Shown here piece by piece: positions 1-7,828 of a stretch of DNA of 64,000 nucleotides. The stretch comes from an uncultured Eubacteriales bacterium. Lineage in GTDB: Bacteria > Bacillota > Clostridia > Christensenellales > Borkfalkiaceae. Each line of letters begins with the position of its first letter. The stretch's first letter is position 1. A program made the translations under genes and the position numbers. The notes under the pieces are model-generated. The model had not been told where the DNA came from. It did not search any database and saw nothing but the letters and a program-made list of their open reading frames with translations. The stretch is from assembly GCA_902767225.1 (NCBI GenBank), contig CACXGN010000005.1, positions 50,801-114,800 of the forward strand, in the 5' to 3' direction.

Positions 1-1949
1 GGAGCACCACCGGGGCCGCCCATGTTGCCGCCGCCCATACCGCCGTAAGAAGAACCTATCGTGGTTATAATGCTCGATACCGTGAACGAAGTTACTTGGC
101 TATTGTTTGCATAAACCGTGTAAGTGCTGCCTTTTAGTAAATTCGGACTGCTAAATATTATAGACTGGCAAGTCTTTTTAAGCGTAACATTTATAACGGT
201 ATTATTTGAACCGTCTTTAACGGTTATAACTGTGCCTGCGGAAAAGGAAGAACTGTTTGCATAGGATACTACGTATTGAGTAGAGTTATTTGACGGAGTT
301 TCGACCATACCGAGGGTGGAAGTTACGAAAAGCGTTCCGCCCGTAACTATTACTCCCGAATCCGCGTCAAGCCCAGCGTTACCGCCGTTTAACGGACCGT
401 ATACGATAGTTGTTCCGCCGCTGATAAGCACGCTGCCGTTAGAGTCAATCCCGTCACCGGACGCATCGACCGTTACCGTTCCGCCCGATATTATGATATA
501 TTCGTTTATCGAGTTATCGTCGCTTGCCGCGTTTATTCCGTCGTCGTTGGCAACTATATCTATCGTCCCGCCGGATATTTTAACGTAAGCGCCTTCGATA
601 CCCTCGTAACAAGAATTTATGGTTATATTTCCGCCCGCTATTTCGGTCAAATAATCGGAAGTTATGCCATCGTCTAACGTCGTCAAATCGAGAGTTCCGC
701 TTGTTATCGTAACGTTACCCGAATTCGTATGAATAGCGTCGTCTGTGGAATTTACGGTTATCTCCGCATTTTTGATTAAAATCGCATAGTCGCCGTCTGT
801 TACTTCGATTTCATTTCCGTCCGCATCTTCGTATTCGATCTCGCCGACCTTAATTCCCTTTGCGCTTTGGCTTAGAGCGTATCTCGAAGAATAAGAAGTG
901 TTGGAATCGGACGCGATCCGCTTATAGGAAGATCCGCTTAAAACGTATTTATAGTCGTCTGTTTCTAAACCGTATGTCGTGATATTTTCGGATGAGTACG
1001 ACACGAAAGATCCAACAGTCGTTATATCGAGATTACCGCCGTTGATATATACAAGAGTATCAGCCTGAATACCATCTCCGTTTACATTGCAAGTATATTC
1101 AACGTCTTTTAAAGCCACGAACCCTTCGCTGTAATCTTCGGGGAAAGCCGTCGTTTCGTCATCGCACTCGGCATTAAGCCCGTCTTTTTGTGCAGAAGTT
1201 ACGTTTATTGTGCAATCGTTAGCGGTTATAAACCTAGCAGCAATACCGTGATTTGCGGAAGAAACGTTTAACGTAGCGTCAACGATCTGCAAGCCCTTGC
1301 TTACTTTTATTGCGTTTTTACTTGAAGAGTTGACGTTGATCGTTCCCTGTCCGTTAATATTAAGCGTTCCTTTAACATGGATCGCATTGACGTCAGTTCC
1401 GTCGTTTTCAATAGTGTTTACGGAATTTTCCACCGCGGTTATAGTCAACGTGGATTTTTTGTTTGTATTTGAAATTGCTATACCGTCTGAGTTCGTAATA
1501 GTTACGTTATTTAAGAATAAATGAACTTCTTCGTTGTTTGAAACGGTTATCACAATTCCGTTTTCATAATTACCGGAAAGAAGATAATCCCCCGCGGCAG
1601 TTATCGTTAAAGTATCTTCGCTGCCGGTCAATACCGTTACGGTATCGTCATATTCGGTATTTTCGCTAAGAGCGTCGAGTTCAAGAGTCAAGTAATCTTC
1701 TATTTCCATAGTATCCGTTCCTTCAACTTCGGAAGGAACGGTGCCCGTTCCGCCACCGCCTAAACTATCTCCGGGGTTAATAAAAGGTCCGCCTGAAGAA
1801 TTTCCGGATCCGCCAGAACTTCCGCCGATATCGGAAGACGGCGTTTCGCTTACCCCACAACCGGATAAACAAACCGTTACGGCAAGAATTACCGAAATAA
1901 GCGCTGTAAAAATTGTTGCAAAAAACTTTCTGAATTTTGATTTTTTCAT
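1..1949 (-). CDS. Carbohydrate-binding (DUF4353-like) lipoprotein, 3' end cut by window edge
   Basis: Secreted, lipid-anchored surface protein of unknown exact role. The start at 1949 has a good AAGGAG site. Residues 1-30 form a signal peptide ending in a lipobox (LSGC, Cys31). A Gly/Ser-rich linker of about 40 residues follows, then a long run of beta-helix-like repeats with recurring SGGT, ITSGTLDLT and DDGI patterns (for example NDDAIHTNSG-type turns). This pattern is known from the carbohydrate-binding domain family DUF4353, often seen near CotH/VTC-type genes in gut Clostridia. About 650 residues are visible and the protein runs on past position 1 with a Gly-rich tail (GGMGGGNMGGPGG). 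It is divergent from a two-component system that may control it. The domain is clear; ligand and function are not. Confidence 0.75.
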   Translation of the reverse strand, partial: MKKSKFRKFFATIFTALISVILAVTVCLSGCGVSETPSSDIGGSSGGSGNSSGGPFINPGDSLGGGGTGTVPSEVEGTDTMEIEDYLTLELDALSENTEYDDTVTVLTGSEDTLTITAAGDYLLSGNYENGIVITVSNNEEVHLFLNNVTITNSDGIAISNTNKKSTLTITAVENSVNTIENDGTDVNAIHVKGTLNINGQGTINVNSSSKNAIKVSKGLQIVDATLNVSSANHGIAARFITANDCTINVTSAQKDGLNAECDDETTAFPEDYSEGFVALKDVEYTCNVNGDGIQADTLVYINGGNLDITTVGSFVSYSSENITTYGLETDDYKYVLSGSSYKRIASDSNTSYSSRYALSQSAKGIKVGEIEYEDADGNEIEVTDGDYAILIKNAEITVNSTDDAIHTNSGNVTITSGTLDLTTLDDGITSDYLTEIAGGNITINSCYEGIEGAYVKISGGTIDIVANDDGINAASDDNSINEYIIISGGTVTVDASGDGIDSNGSVLISGGTTIVYGPLNGGNAGLDADSGVIVTGGTLFVTSTLGMVETPSNNSTQYVVSYANSSSFSAGTVITVKDGSNNTVINVTLKKTCQSIIFSSPNLLKGSTYTVYANNSQVTSFTVSSIITTIGSSYGGMGGGNMGGPGGA

Positions 1950-1989
1950 AATGGTTTCTCCTTTTTCTGATTTAAGTATATTTTACGGT

Positions 1990-2017
1990 TCTTAAAAAAA
2001 CCTTAAAAAATTTAAGA
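1990..2017. promoter_or_regulatory. Triple TTAAG-type repeat, possible response-regulator site
   Basis: Three copies of a CTTAA/TTTAA element start at about 1991, 2002 and 2012, a spacing of 11 and 10 bp, between the lipoprotein and the response regulator. OmpR-type regulators usually bind direct repeats with a 10-11 bp period, so this is a candidate site for the adjacent regulator. The region is AT-rich, so chance is possible. Confidence 0.35.
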
Positions 2018-2067
2018 AGTTTAATCTTTTTGAAATTTTGTATAAATATAGATTTTTATACCCGAAT

Positions 2068-2095
2068 TTGATTTTTGATAAAATTATGTTATAAT
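2068..2095 (+). promoter_or_regulatory. Promoter of the response regulator gene
   Basis: A -35 box TTGATT (2068-2073), a 16-bp spacer and a perfect -10 TATAAT (2090-2095). The -10 ends six bases before the ATG at 2102, so transcription should start at about the start codon and the mRNA would be leaderless. No ribosome-binding site is present. Confidence 0.7.
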
Positions 2096-2101
2096 AACAT
2101 C

Positions 2102-2791
2102 ATGGTAAAAAATTTAAACGTTTTATTAGTTGAAGACGAAAAAAGGCTGGCAAGCGCCATAAAGTTCTTATTTAAAGAAAATAAAATCGATTGCGAAACG
2201 GTATTTGACGGAAAAGAAGGTTACCAAAAGGCGCTAAATAACGAATACGACGTTATTATTTTAGACGTTATGTTGCCTAATCTTAACGGTTTGGAAATAC
2301 TTTCTAAACTTCGCAGATGCGGAAAAAATACGCCTATTATAATGCTTACGGCACGATCCACAGTTAACGATAAGATTACGGGATTAAATCTCGGAGCGGA
2401 CGATTATCTTCCGAAGCCTTTTGACTTTGACGAACTTATTGCGAGAGTTAAAGCCCTATCAAGACGAAGCGGTTTTGTGGTTATGAACGAAATATCACAC
2501 GGGGATCTATCGCTAAACTTATCGACAGGCGAACTTTCAAATAAGGATATAAAGGTAAAACTTAATTTTAAGGAAAAAGAAATAATGAAGTTATTCTTTA
2601 TTTCCCCCGACTCCGTTATAACAAAGGAAAGTTTATTAAACAAGGTTTGGGGCTCGGATTCTTTTGCTACCGATAATAACGTTGAAGCATACGTATCCTT
2701 TTTAAGAAAAAAATTAAAATTCTTAAAATCTAACTTAAATATAAAAAACTATCAGAAAGTAGGATATAAATTAGAGGAAGAAAATGATTAA
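2102..2791 (+). CDS. OmpR/PhoB-family response regulator
   Basis: DNA-binding response regulator of 229 residues. The receiver domain (about 5-118) has the acidic pair E11/D12, phospho-acceptor D55 (ILDVMLPN), T83 and K105 (YLPKPF). A winged-helix DNA-binding domain follows (about 130-229; VEAYVSFLRKKL). An ATG at 2075 would add nine residues, but it lies inside the promoter, so the ATG at 2102 is preferred. The 3' end overlaps the sensor kinase by 8 bp, so the two are co-translated. It probably acts on the divergent lipoprotein. Confidence 0.9.
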   Translation: MVKNLNVLLVEDEKRLASAIKFLFKENKIDCETVFDGKEGYQKALNNEYDVIILDVMLPNLNGLEILSKLRRCGKNTPIIMLTARSTVNDKITGLNLGADDYLPKPFDFDELIARVKALSRRSGFVVMNEISHGDLSLNLSTGELSNKDIKVKLNFKEKEIMKLFFISPDSVITKESLLNKVWGSDSFATDNNVEAYVSFLRKKLKFLKSNLNIKNYQKVGYKLEEEND

Positions 2792-4013
2792 AAAACTTCG
2801 TGCCAAAATTATTATGATGACAATGTCCGTTATAGGAATAATGCTTTTAATTGTTGCTATAACATATTCGCTTTATAGTATCAACGGCACAAAAAACCGC
2901 ATTTTTCAATCGTTAGAGAGGGAAATATCAAAATATGAAGAACGCTCCGCAGTTACCCCGCCGGACGCGCCCACCGAAATAGGAAAAGGCGAAGGCGAAG
3001 GTGCGGGATACAAGCTTGATGTATGCGTGGCAAAATCTGATAAATCGACGGGCGAAATAACCACCCTATCAACAGACGTTTATATTGACGAAGAAGTTTT
3101 GACCGCTTCTATAAACGAAATATTAAAAGACAGGAAAAGATCGGGCGAACTTCCAAAGTATAAGCTTTTATATTCTTATGCAGATTCTCCCGACGCAGTA
3201 TATTTTGCACTTACAGACAACGGCATTTTGGCGAGCGAAGTAACAAGCGTTTGGCTAAATTCGCTTTTAATATTCGGAACGGTTTTTGCCGCGATATTTA
3301 TTTTAAGTATTTTTCTTTCAAAAATGGCGGTAAAACCGGTTGAAAAAACTATTGAAGAACAAAAAAGGTTTATTGCGGACGCGTCTCACGAATTAAAAAC
3401 GCCGCTAGCAGTTATTTCCGCCAACACTAAAATATTGAAAAACATCGATACGGGCGTAAACCCCAAAACTTCCGAGTGGCTGAAAAGCACGGAAGAAGAA
3501 GTCGATCACATGAGTTCTATTATTGCCGATATGCTTAATCTTGCGCAGAGCGAAGCGCTTCGCGAAATTTCTAAATCCGAATTCGATATGACAAGGCTTG
3601 CTTCGCAAATATGCTTACAGTTCGAAGCGCTATCATACGATAAAAACGTTTCGCTAGAATATGAGATAGAAGACGGAATAAACTACTTCGGAAACGAAAA
3701 GATGATAAAACAATTATTTATGATCTTTATCGATAACGCCATAAAATACGAGCCTTCGGGCGGAAAAATTTTGGTAAACCTAAAAAAATATAAAAATAAA
3801 AAGATATTTTCCGTAAAGAATTTCGGAACGGTTATTTCAAAAGAAGATCTCCCCCACGTGTTTGAAAGATTTTACCGCGCCGATAAAGCAAGAACTTCGG
3901 GTGGCGTAGGATTAGGGCTATCTATCGCTAAAAATATAATAGATCTGCACGGCGGCACGGTTAAAGTTTTATCAGAGCAAAACATAGGCACGGAATTCAA
4001 AGTTTTATTTTAG
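2784..4013 (+). CDS. Two-component sensor histidine kinase
   Basis: Membrane sensor kinase of 409 residues, partner of the upstream regulator. TM1 is at about 10-32, an extracellular sensor region of about 120 residues follows with no family I recognise, and TM2 is at about 157-180. The HisKA motif SHELKTP places the phospho-acceptor at H202. An N-box (FIDNAIKYEPSG), an F-region (FERFYRAD) and a G-box (GVGLGLSIAKNI) complete the ATPase domain. No HAMP domain is evident. A GAGGAAG ribosome-binding site lies inside the end of the regulator gene. The ligand is unknown. Confidence 0.9.
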   Translation: MIKKLRAKIIMMTMSVIGIMLLIVAITYSLYSINGTKNRIFQSLEREISKYEERSAVTPPDAPTEIGKGEGEGAGYKLDVCVAKSDKSTGEITTLSTDVYIDEEVLTASINEILKDRKRSGELPKYKLLYSYADSPDAVYFALTDNGILASEVTSVWLNSLLIFGTVFAAIFILSIFLSKMAVKPVEKTIEEQKRFIADASHELKTPLAVISANTKILKNIDTGVNPKTSEWLKSTEEEVDHMSSIIADMLNLAQSEALREISKSEFDMTRLASQICLQFEALSYDKNVSLEYEIEDGINYFGNEKMIKQLFMIFIDNAIKYEPSGGKILVNLKKYKNKKIFSVKNFGTVISKEDLPHVFERFYRADKARTSGGVGLGLSIAKNIIDLHGGTVKVLSEQNIGTEFKVLF

Positions 4014-4016
4014 CTA

Positions 4017-4044
4017 TTGACAAATTAAATAATTGTAATATAAT
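4017..4044 (+). promoter_or_regulatory. Consensus promoter of the 32-codon ORF
   Basis: TTGACA (4017-4022), 16 bp, TATAAT (4039-4044): both boxes match the vegetative consensus perfectly. The predicted start point falls at about 4051, one base before the ATG. Confidence 0.75.
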
Positions 4045-4051
4045 TATTTTT

Positions 4052-4150
4052 ATGAAGAAAGAATATTGTCCTATAAAAATAGATATATCCTATTTTACAA
4101 TAAAGCAAATATTTTTTTCTGACGACGCATACTGGTCTGACTTCTATTAA
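4052..4150 (+). CDS. Small ORF of 32 codons in its own transcription unit
   Basis: Encodes MKKEYCPIKIDISYFTIKQI followed by FFSDDAYWSDFY. I do not recognise a family. It is rich in aromatic residues, has one Cys and an acidic aromatic C-terminus, and no membrane segment or signal peptide. A perfect promoter sits immediately upstream and an intrinsic terminator begins nine bases after the stop, so the whole unit is about 130 nt. No ribosome-binding site exists and the mRNA would be leaderless. The alternative is a small non-coding RNA over the same interval. Transcription looks likely; translation is uncertain. Confidence 0.45.
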   Translation: MKKEYCPIKIDISYFTIKQIFFSDDAYWSDFY

Positions 4151-4158
4151 AAATTAAG

Positions 4159-4183
4159 CCGCAAAATAATTTGCGGTTTTTTT
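4159..4183 (+). terminator. Intrinsic terminator of the 32-codon unit
   Basis: Stem CCGCAAA / TTTGCGG with a 4-nt loop, followed by a run of seven T. Confidence 0.8.
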
Positions 4184-4197
4184 ATTGCTTTTATTAA

Positions 4198-4235
4198 AAA
4201 CAAAAACCTACGGAATTTTCCGTAGGTTTTTGTTT
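4198..4235. terminator. Bidirectional terminator
   Basis: A 15-bp perfect stem (CAAAAACCTACGGAA and its complement) with a 2-nt gap and A/T tracts on both sides. It ends the minus-strand SIS gene and backs up the plus-strand unit. Confidence 0.8.
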
Positions 4236-4249
4236 ATTCGGTAATTTAA

Positions 4250-5332
4250 TTACTTGGTTATGGTAATTTTATTGAGTGCTCTCGGAGAGTCTGGGTTATT
4301 ACCTATCGCACAACTAATCTTGCACGCAAACATTTGCGCAAAGAGAGCAAACGTAAACATCGCAAATTCTTCGGACGCGCTGAAATTTATAAACGCATCG
4401 TTGCACTTATCGAATTTACCGACAAGCAAGTCGTCGTTAGTGACCAAAAGAACGGGCGCATTTAAGCTTATCATTTTTTCGATACACTTAATTTGATCGA
4501 GACGAATATTGTTTTGCATTTCTTCGTCGCCGTTGTTCTTTGCACAATAAATTATAACAGGCGTCGTTTCGTTAACCATTGCCATAGGTCCGTGATAGAA
4601 ATCACTTCCCGCATACCCCTTCATTTGGATATAGCAAGTTTCCTGCAACTTTAAGGTAGCCTCTAACGCGATAGCGTAAGTTAAACCACGTGATAAAACA
4701 AACCCGCTCTTCATATCCTTAAATTTTGCAGCATATTTGGTTGTTAAATCGTCGATCTGCGGAAGAACGCCGTCAATATAATGTCTTAAATTTTTGAGAG
4801 TGAAAAGTTCTTCTTTATCATTTGCGATTTCTGCGGCAAGCCACAAAAGAAGATAGAGTTGAGCATTAAAGGTTTTGGTAGCCGCAACGCTGGACTCTAA
4901 TCCCGCGTCGCAATACAAGTGGTATTTAGCCTCTTTTGCCATCGGGCTTTCAAGATCGTTGGTAACTGCAATCGTTATAACGCCTTGTTCGTTACCTCTT
5001 TTCATAACTTCTAAAACGTCCGCCGCTTTTCCGCTTTGGCTACAACCTATAATAATACTGTTTTTATAGTTGATTTTACCTTTATATAAAGTTAAAACGC
5101 TGGACGCCGCAAGACCGACCGTATAATCCGTCATAACTTCGGTAAGATATTTAAAGTAAACAAGAGCGTGATTGGAAGTTCCGCGCGCAGCCGCAACGAA
5201 GTTCGTAGCGTCGCTTGCCTTAATATCGGCAACGAGTTTTTTCATTGTTTCGGCGTTGGCAGCCTGAATCCTATCGAATATCGCAGGCGTTTCGTTGATT
5301 TCTTTCCACATTATTGTTTCATTATACTTCAT
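4250..5332 (-). CDS. SIS-domain aminosugar isomerase/deaminase (GlmS-isomerase-like)
   Basis: Cytoplasmic sugar-phosphate isomerase-type protein of 360 residues with two SIS domains and no glutaminase domain. Motifs include AARGTSNHA, GCSQSGKAADV, GLESSVAATKTF and GYAGSDFYHGPMA, as in the isomerase half of GlmS and in NagB-II/AgaS-type enzymes. Divergence from nagA suggests it turns glucosamine-6-phosphate into fructose-6-phosphate plus ammonia, or a related reaction. The start at 5332 has an AGGGG site; an ATG at 5311 lacks one. FrlB-type deglycase activity is an alternative. Confidence 0.8.
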   Translation of the reverse strand: MKYNETIMWKEINETPAIFDRIQAANAETMKKLVADIKASDATNFVAAARGTSNHALVYFKYLTEVMTDYTVGLAASSVLTLYKGKINYKNSIIIGCSQSGKAADVLEVMKRGNEQGVITIAVTNDLESPMAKEAKYHLYCDAGLESSVAATKTFNAQLYLLLWLAAEIANDKEELFTLKNLRHYIDGVLPQIDDLTTKYAAKFKDMKSGFVLSRGLTYAIALEATLKLQETCYIQMKGYAGSDFYHGPMAMVNETTPVIIYCAKNNGDEEMQNNIRLDQIKCIEKMISLNAPVLLVTNDDLLVGKFDKCNDAFINFSASEEFAMFTFALFAQMFACKISCAIGNNPDSPRALNKITITK

Positions 5333-5366
5333 ATTTTTGCCCCTAAAAAATATTTTTTACTCGTAT

Positions 5367-5395
5367 ATTTTATAATTTTTTTGACCAACTGTCAA
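5367..5395 (-). promoter_or_regulatory. Promoter of the SIS gene with overlapping inverted repeat
   Basis: Reading on the minus strand: TTGACA (5395-5390), 17 bp, TAAAAT (5372-5367). The perfect inverted repeat TTGAC-N5-GTCAA (5381-5395) covers the -35 box and could be a repressor operator. Confidence 0.6.
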
Positions 5396-5628
5396 GGAAT
5401 TTTTTCGAGTTTTTTAATATTTTTTAATGTTTTTCGTCGGTTTAGTAGCAAAAATACTTTTTTAGACATTGAAAAAATTTAAAAATGTAGGGGTAAATTA
5501 TTAAAGTTTTACGGAAAATTTATAAAATTACTTTGAATTTTAAAATTTTTTTAAATGGATTGATAAATTTTTAAAAACATATTATTATATATTTATATTT
5601 ATTTAATATAAAAAATGGATATAAAATT

Positions 5629-6777
5629 ATGAAAGGTTTTAAAAATATTCGGGCATATATTTATAATCACGGAATAAAAACCGTAGACGTTGGTTTTGAA
5701 AACGGAAAAATAACCTACTTGGGCGACGCCAACATAATCGACGAAGAAATACCCTTTGATAATAACCAAATACTTCTTCCCGGATTTATTGACGAGCATA
5801 TACACGGTGCGGCAGGATACGACGTTATGGACGGCAATTTATATTCTCTTGAAAAAATGTCGCAAGCGCTTTTATCCGAAGGCGTTACGTCGTTTGTTGC
5901 AACAACAATGACCGCTCCCATTTTTAAAATCGAAACCGCACTTAAAAACGTAAAAGATTATATTTTAAATCAAAATGAAAGTTATTCGGAAGTTTTGGGC
6001 GTGCATTTGGAAGGGCCGTTTATTTCCGAAAAATTTTCGGGAGTTCAAAAAAAGGAATACATTATCCCCCCTTCTAAGGAAGTTATGGATAAACTCGTTT
6101 CCGCTTCCGAAAATACGATTAAGATAGTAACCATAGCTCCGGAAAAATCCGGATCGGAAGAAGTTATTAAATACTTAAAAGATAAAGGAATAACCGTAAG
6201 CGTGGGGCACTCCGACGCGGATTTTGAAACGCTTTATAAAAGCGTTAAGATAGGCGTATCTTCCGTAACGCACACGTATAACGCGCAAAGTCAATTTCAC
6301 CATAGAGAGATAGGTATTGTCGGCGGTGCGCTTTTGCTAGATGAATTATACGCCGAACTTATCGCCGACTTAAATCACGTTTCTATTCCGGCAATAAGGC
6401 TTTTGGTTAAAAATAAACCGAAAGACAAAATAATTTTAATAACCGATTCTATGCGCGCAAAATACTTAAAAGATGGGATTTACGAACTCGGCGGAAACGA
6501 AGTTACGGTTAAAGACGGAAAGGCTGTAACGAAAAGCGGAATACTTTCCGGCAGCGTGTTAAAGATGAACGACGCTATTAAAAATTTGGTCGATTTATGC
6601 GGTGTGCCTTTTACGAACGCAGTCGATTTTGCGACGGCAAATCCCGCAAAAAACTTAAACGTTTTTGATAAGATCGGCTCTATCGAAATAGGAAAACAAG
6701 CAGATTTCGTTTTGTTGAGCCACGACTTTACGGTATCAAAAACAATTAAAAACGGAAAGATAGTTTACAGCAAATAA
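5629..6777 (+). CDS. nagA: N-acetylglucosamine-6-phosphate deacetylase
   Basis: Amidohydrolase-superfamily enzyme of 382 residues that removes acetate from GlcNAc-6-phosphate in aminosugar recycling or use. Visible motifs are the N-terminal DEHIHG metal site, HLEGPF, GHSDADFE, the VTHTYNAQ histidine region and the catalytic aspartate in ITDSMRA. Length matches the family. The 296-bp space before it is shared with the divergent SIS gene and is very AT-rich. No strong ribosome-binding site precedes the ATG, and a possible -10 (TATAAA, 5607-5612) would leave only a very short leader. Confidence 0.9.
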   Translation: MKGFKNIRAYIYNHGIKTVDVGFENGKITYLGDANIIDEEIPFDNNQILLPGFIDEHIHGAAGYDVMDGNLYSLEKMSQALLSEGVTSFVATTMTAPIFKIETALKNVKDYILNQNESYSEVLGVHLEGPFISEKFSGVQKKEYIIPPSKEVMDKLVSASENTIKIVTIAPEKSGSEEVIKYLKDKGITVSVGHSDADFETLYKSVKIGVSSVTHTYNAQSQFHHREIGIVGGALLLDELYAELIADLNHVSIPAIRLLVKNKPKDKIILITDSMRAKYLKDGIYELGGNEVTVKDGKAVTKSGILSGSVLKMNDAIKNLVDLCGVPFTNAVDFATANPAKNLNVFDKIGSIEIGKQADFVLLSHDFTVSKTIKNGKIVYSK

Positions 6778-6801
6778 AAAACGCCCGATCTGGGCGTTTT
6801 T
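6778..6801. terminator. Bidirectional terminator between nagA and the glycan operon
   Basis: AAAAACGCCC / GGGCGTTTTT stem with a 5-nt loop, with A and T tracts on both sides. It serves both converging units. Confidence 0.85.
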
Positions 6802-6804
6802 ATT

Positions 6805-7824
6805 TCAGTTTATATTTTTCACTATATTATCTGCAAATTTTTTATAGTTATATTTTTCGATAATTTCTTCTTTCTTCGTGTCTATTTTCGGGTTAGCGCT
6901 AAGTATCGCGTTTTTAAGGCTTTCGGGATCACCTACTTTAAAATAGCATACGTCAAACCCGTCGTAAATTTCCTTAAAAACTTCTATATCGCTGATTATA
7001 GGTTTTGTGCCAAGATAAAGCGATTCAAGTGGCGGTAGACCGAAGCCTTCGTATTCCGACGGTTGAATTAAAAAAGACGCTTTGGATATTTCATTAAGCA
7101 ATTCTTCGTCGTTTATCCTACCGGTGAAGATAACCCTATCCGTTTCAAGATCGTTTATAGAAAGCCCTACGTTAAAATTATCCTTTTCACCGATAATTTT
7201 TAGAACGTATTCTTCGGGTAGCGCTTTAAATGCGGCAATAAGCGTTTTTATCCCCTTATGCGGTTTAACGTTCCCGACGAAGATAAGTTCTTTCCCGTTC
7301 TTTTCGGTTTTTACTTCTTCTTTAAAATTTATGACGTTTTCTGATAATCCGTTATAGTTAACAAAGCATTTATCGGCAAGTTTTCCGTAATAATGAACGC
7401 ACCTATTTAACGTAAAACCCGAAACGCAAGCAACTTTAACAGATTTTTTCATGCATCTTTTGAGCATGATTTTTTTGATCAGTCTATCGAGAGTGCCCTT
7501 GCATGTATCTTTTCTGTCTAAAAAGATCAAGTCATGCATGACCGAATAAACGGGAATTTTAACGTTTAGCGGGATAAGATAGTTTGGCGCGAGAAAAACG
7601 TCGCATAACTTATTTATTTTAGGATTGATTTTTAATATTCCCTTAAAAGAAAACGGGCTATTATAGTCCGAAATTATTTCTTTCGCAGGATATTTACTTA
7701 AAAGTTTTTCGTTCCCTATAAGATAGTATTCGTTTTTAAAGTAGTCAAGGTTTTCAAGCAAACCCTGACAAACCCTGCCTATCCCCGATTTACCGTAATA
7801 TCTGCAATCTACTGCTATTTTCAT
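6805..7824 (-). CDS. Family 4-type glycosyltransferase
   Basis: Retaining GT-B glycosyltransferase of 339 residues, last gene of the glycan operon. The N-terminal domain holds a Gly-rich opening (GKSGIGRV). The C-terminal nucleotide-sugar domain has FVGNVKPHKGI and the E-x7-E motif in EYEGFGLPPLESLYLGTKPI. The neighbouring GDP-mannose genes suggest a mannosyl donor. The acceptor is unknown. Confidence 0.85.
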   Translation of the reverse strand: MKIAVDCRYYGKSGIGRVCQGLLENLDYFKNEYYLIGNEKLLSKYPAKEIISDYNSPFSFKGILKINPKINKLCDVFLAPNYLIPLNVKIPVYSVMHDLIFLDRKDTCKGTLDRLIKKIMLKRCMKKSVKVACVSGFTLNRCVHYYGKLADKCFVNYNGLSENVINFKEEVKTEKNGKELIFVGNVKPHKGIKTLIAAFKALPEEYVLKIIGEKDNFNVGLSINDLETDRVIFTGRINDEELLNEISKASFLIQPSEYEGFGLPPLESLYLGTKPIISDIEVFKEIYDGFDVCYFKVGDPESLKNAILSANPKIDTKKEEIIEKYNYKKFADNIVKNIN

Positions 7825-7828
7825 AATC

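Noticed and set aside
1..1949. Long tandem DNA repeats in the lipoprotein gene
   Set aside because: The repeats are visible only as loose protein motifs of a beta-helix; the DNA copies are too diverged to call a repeat array.
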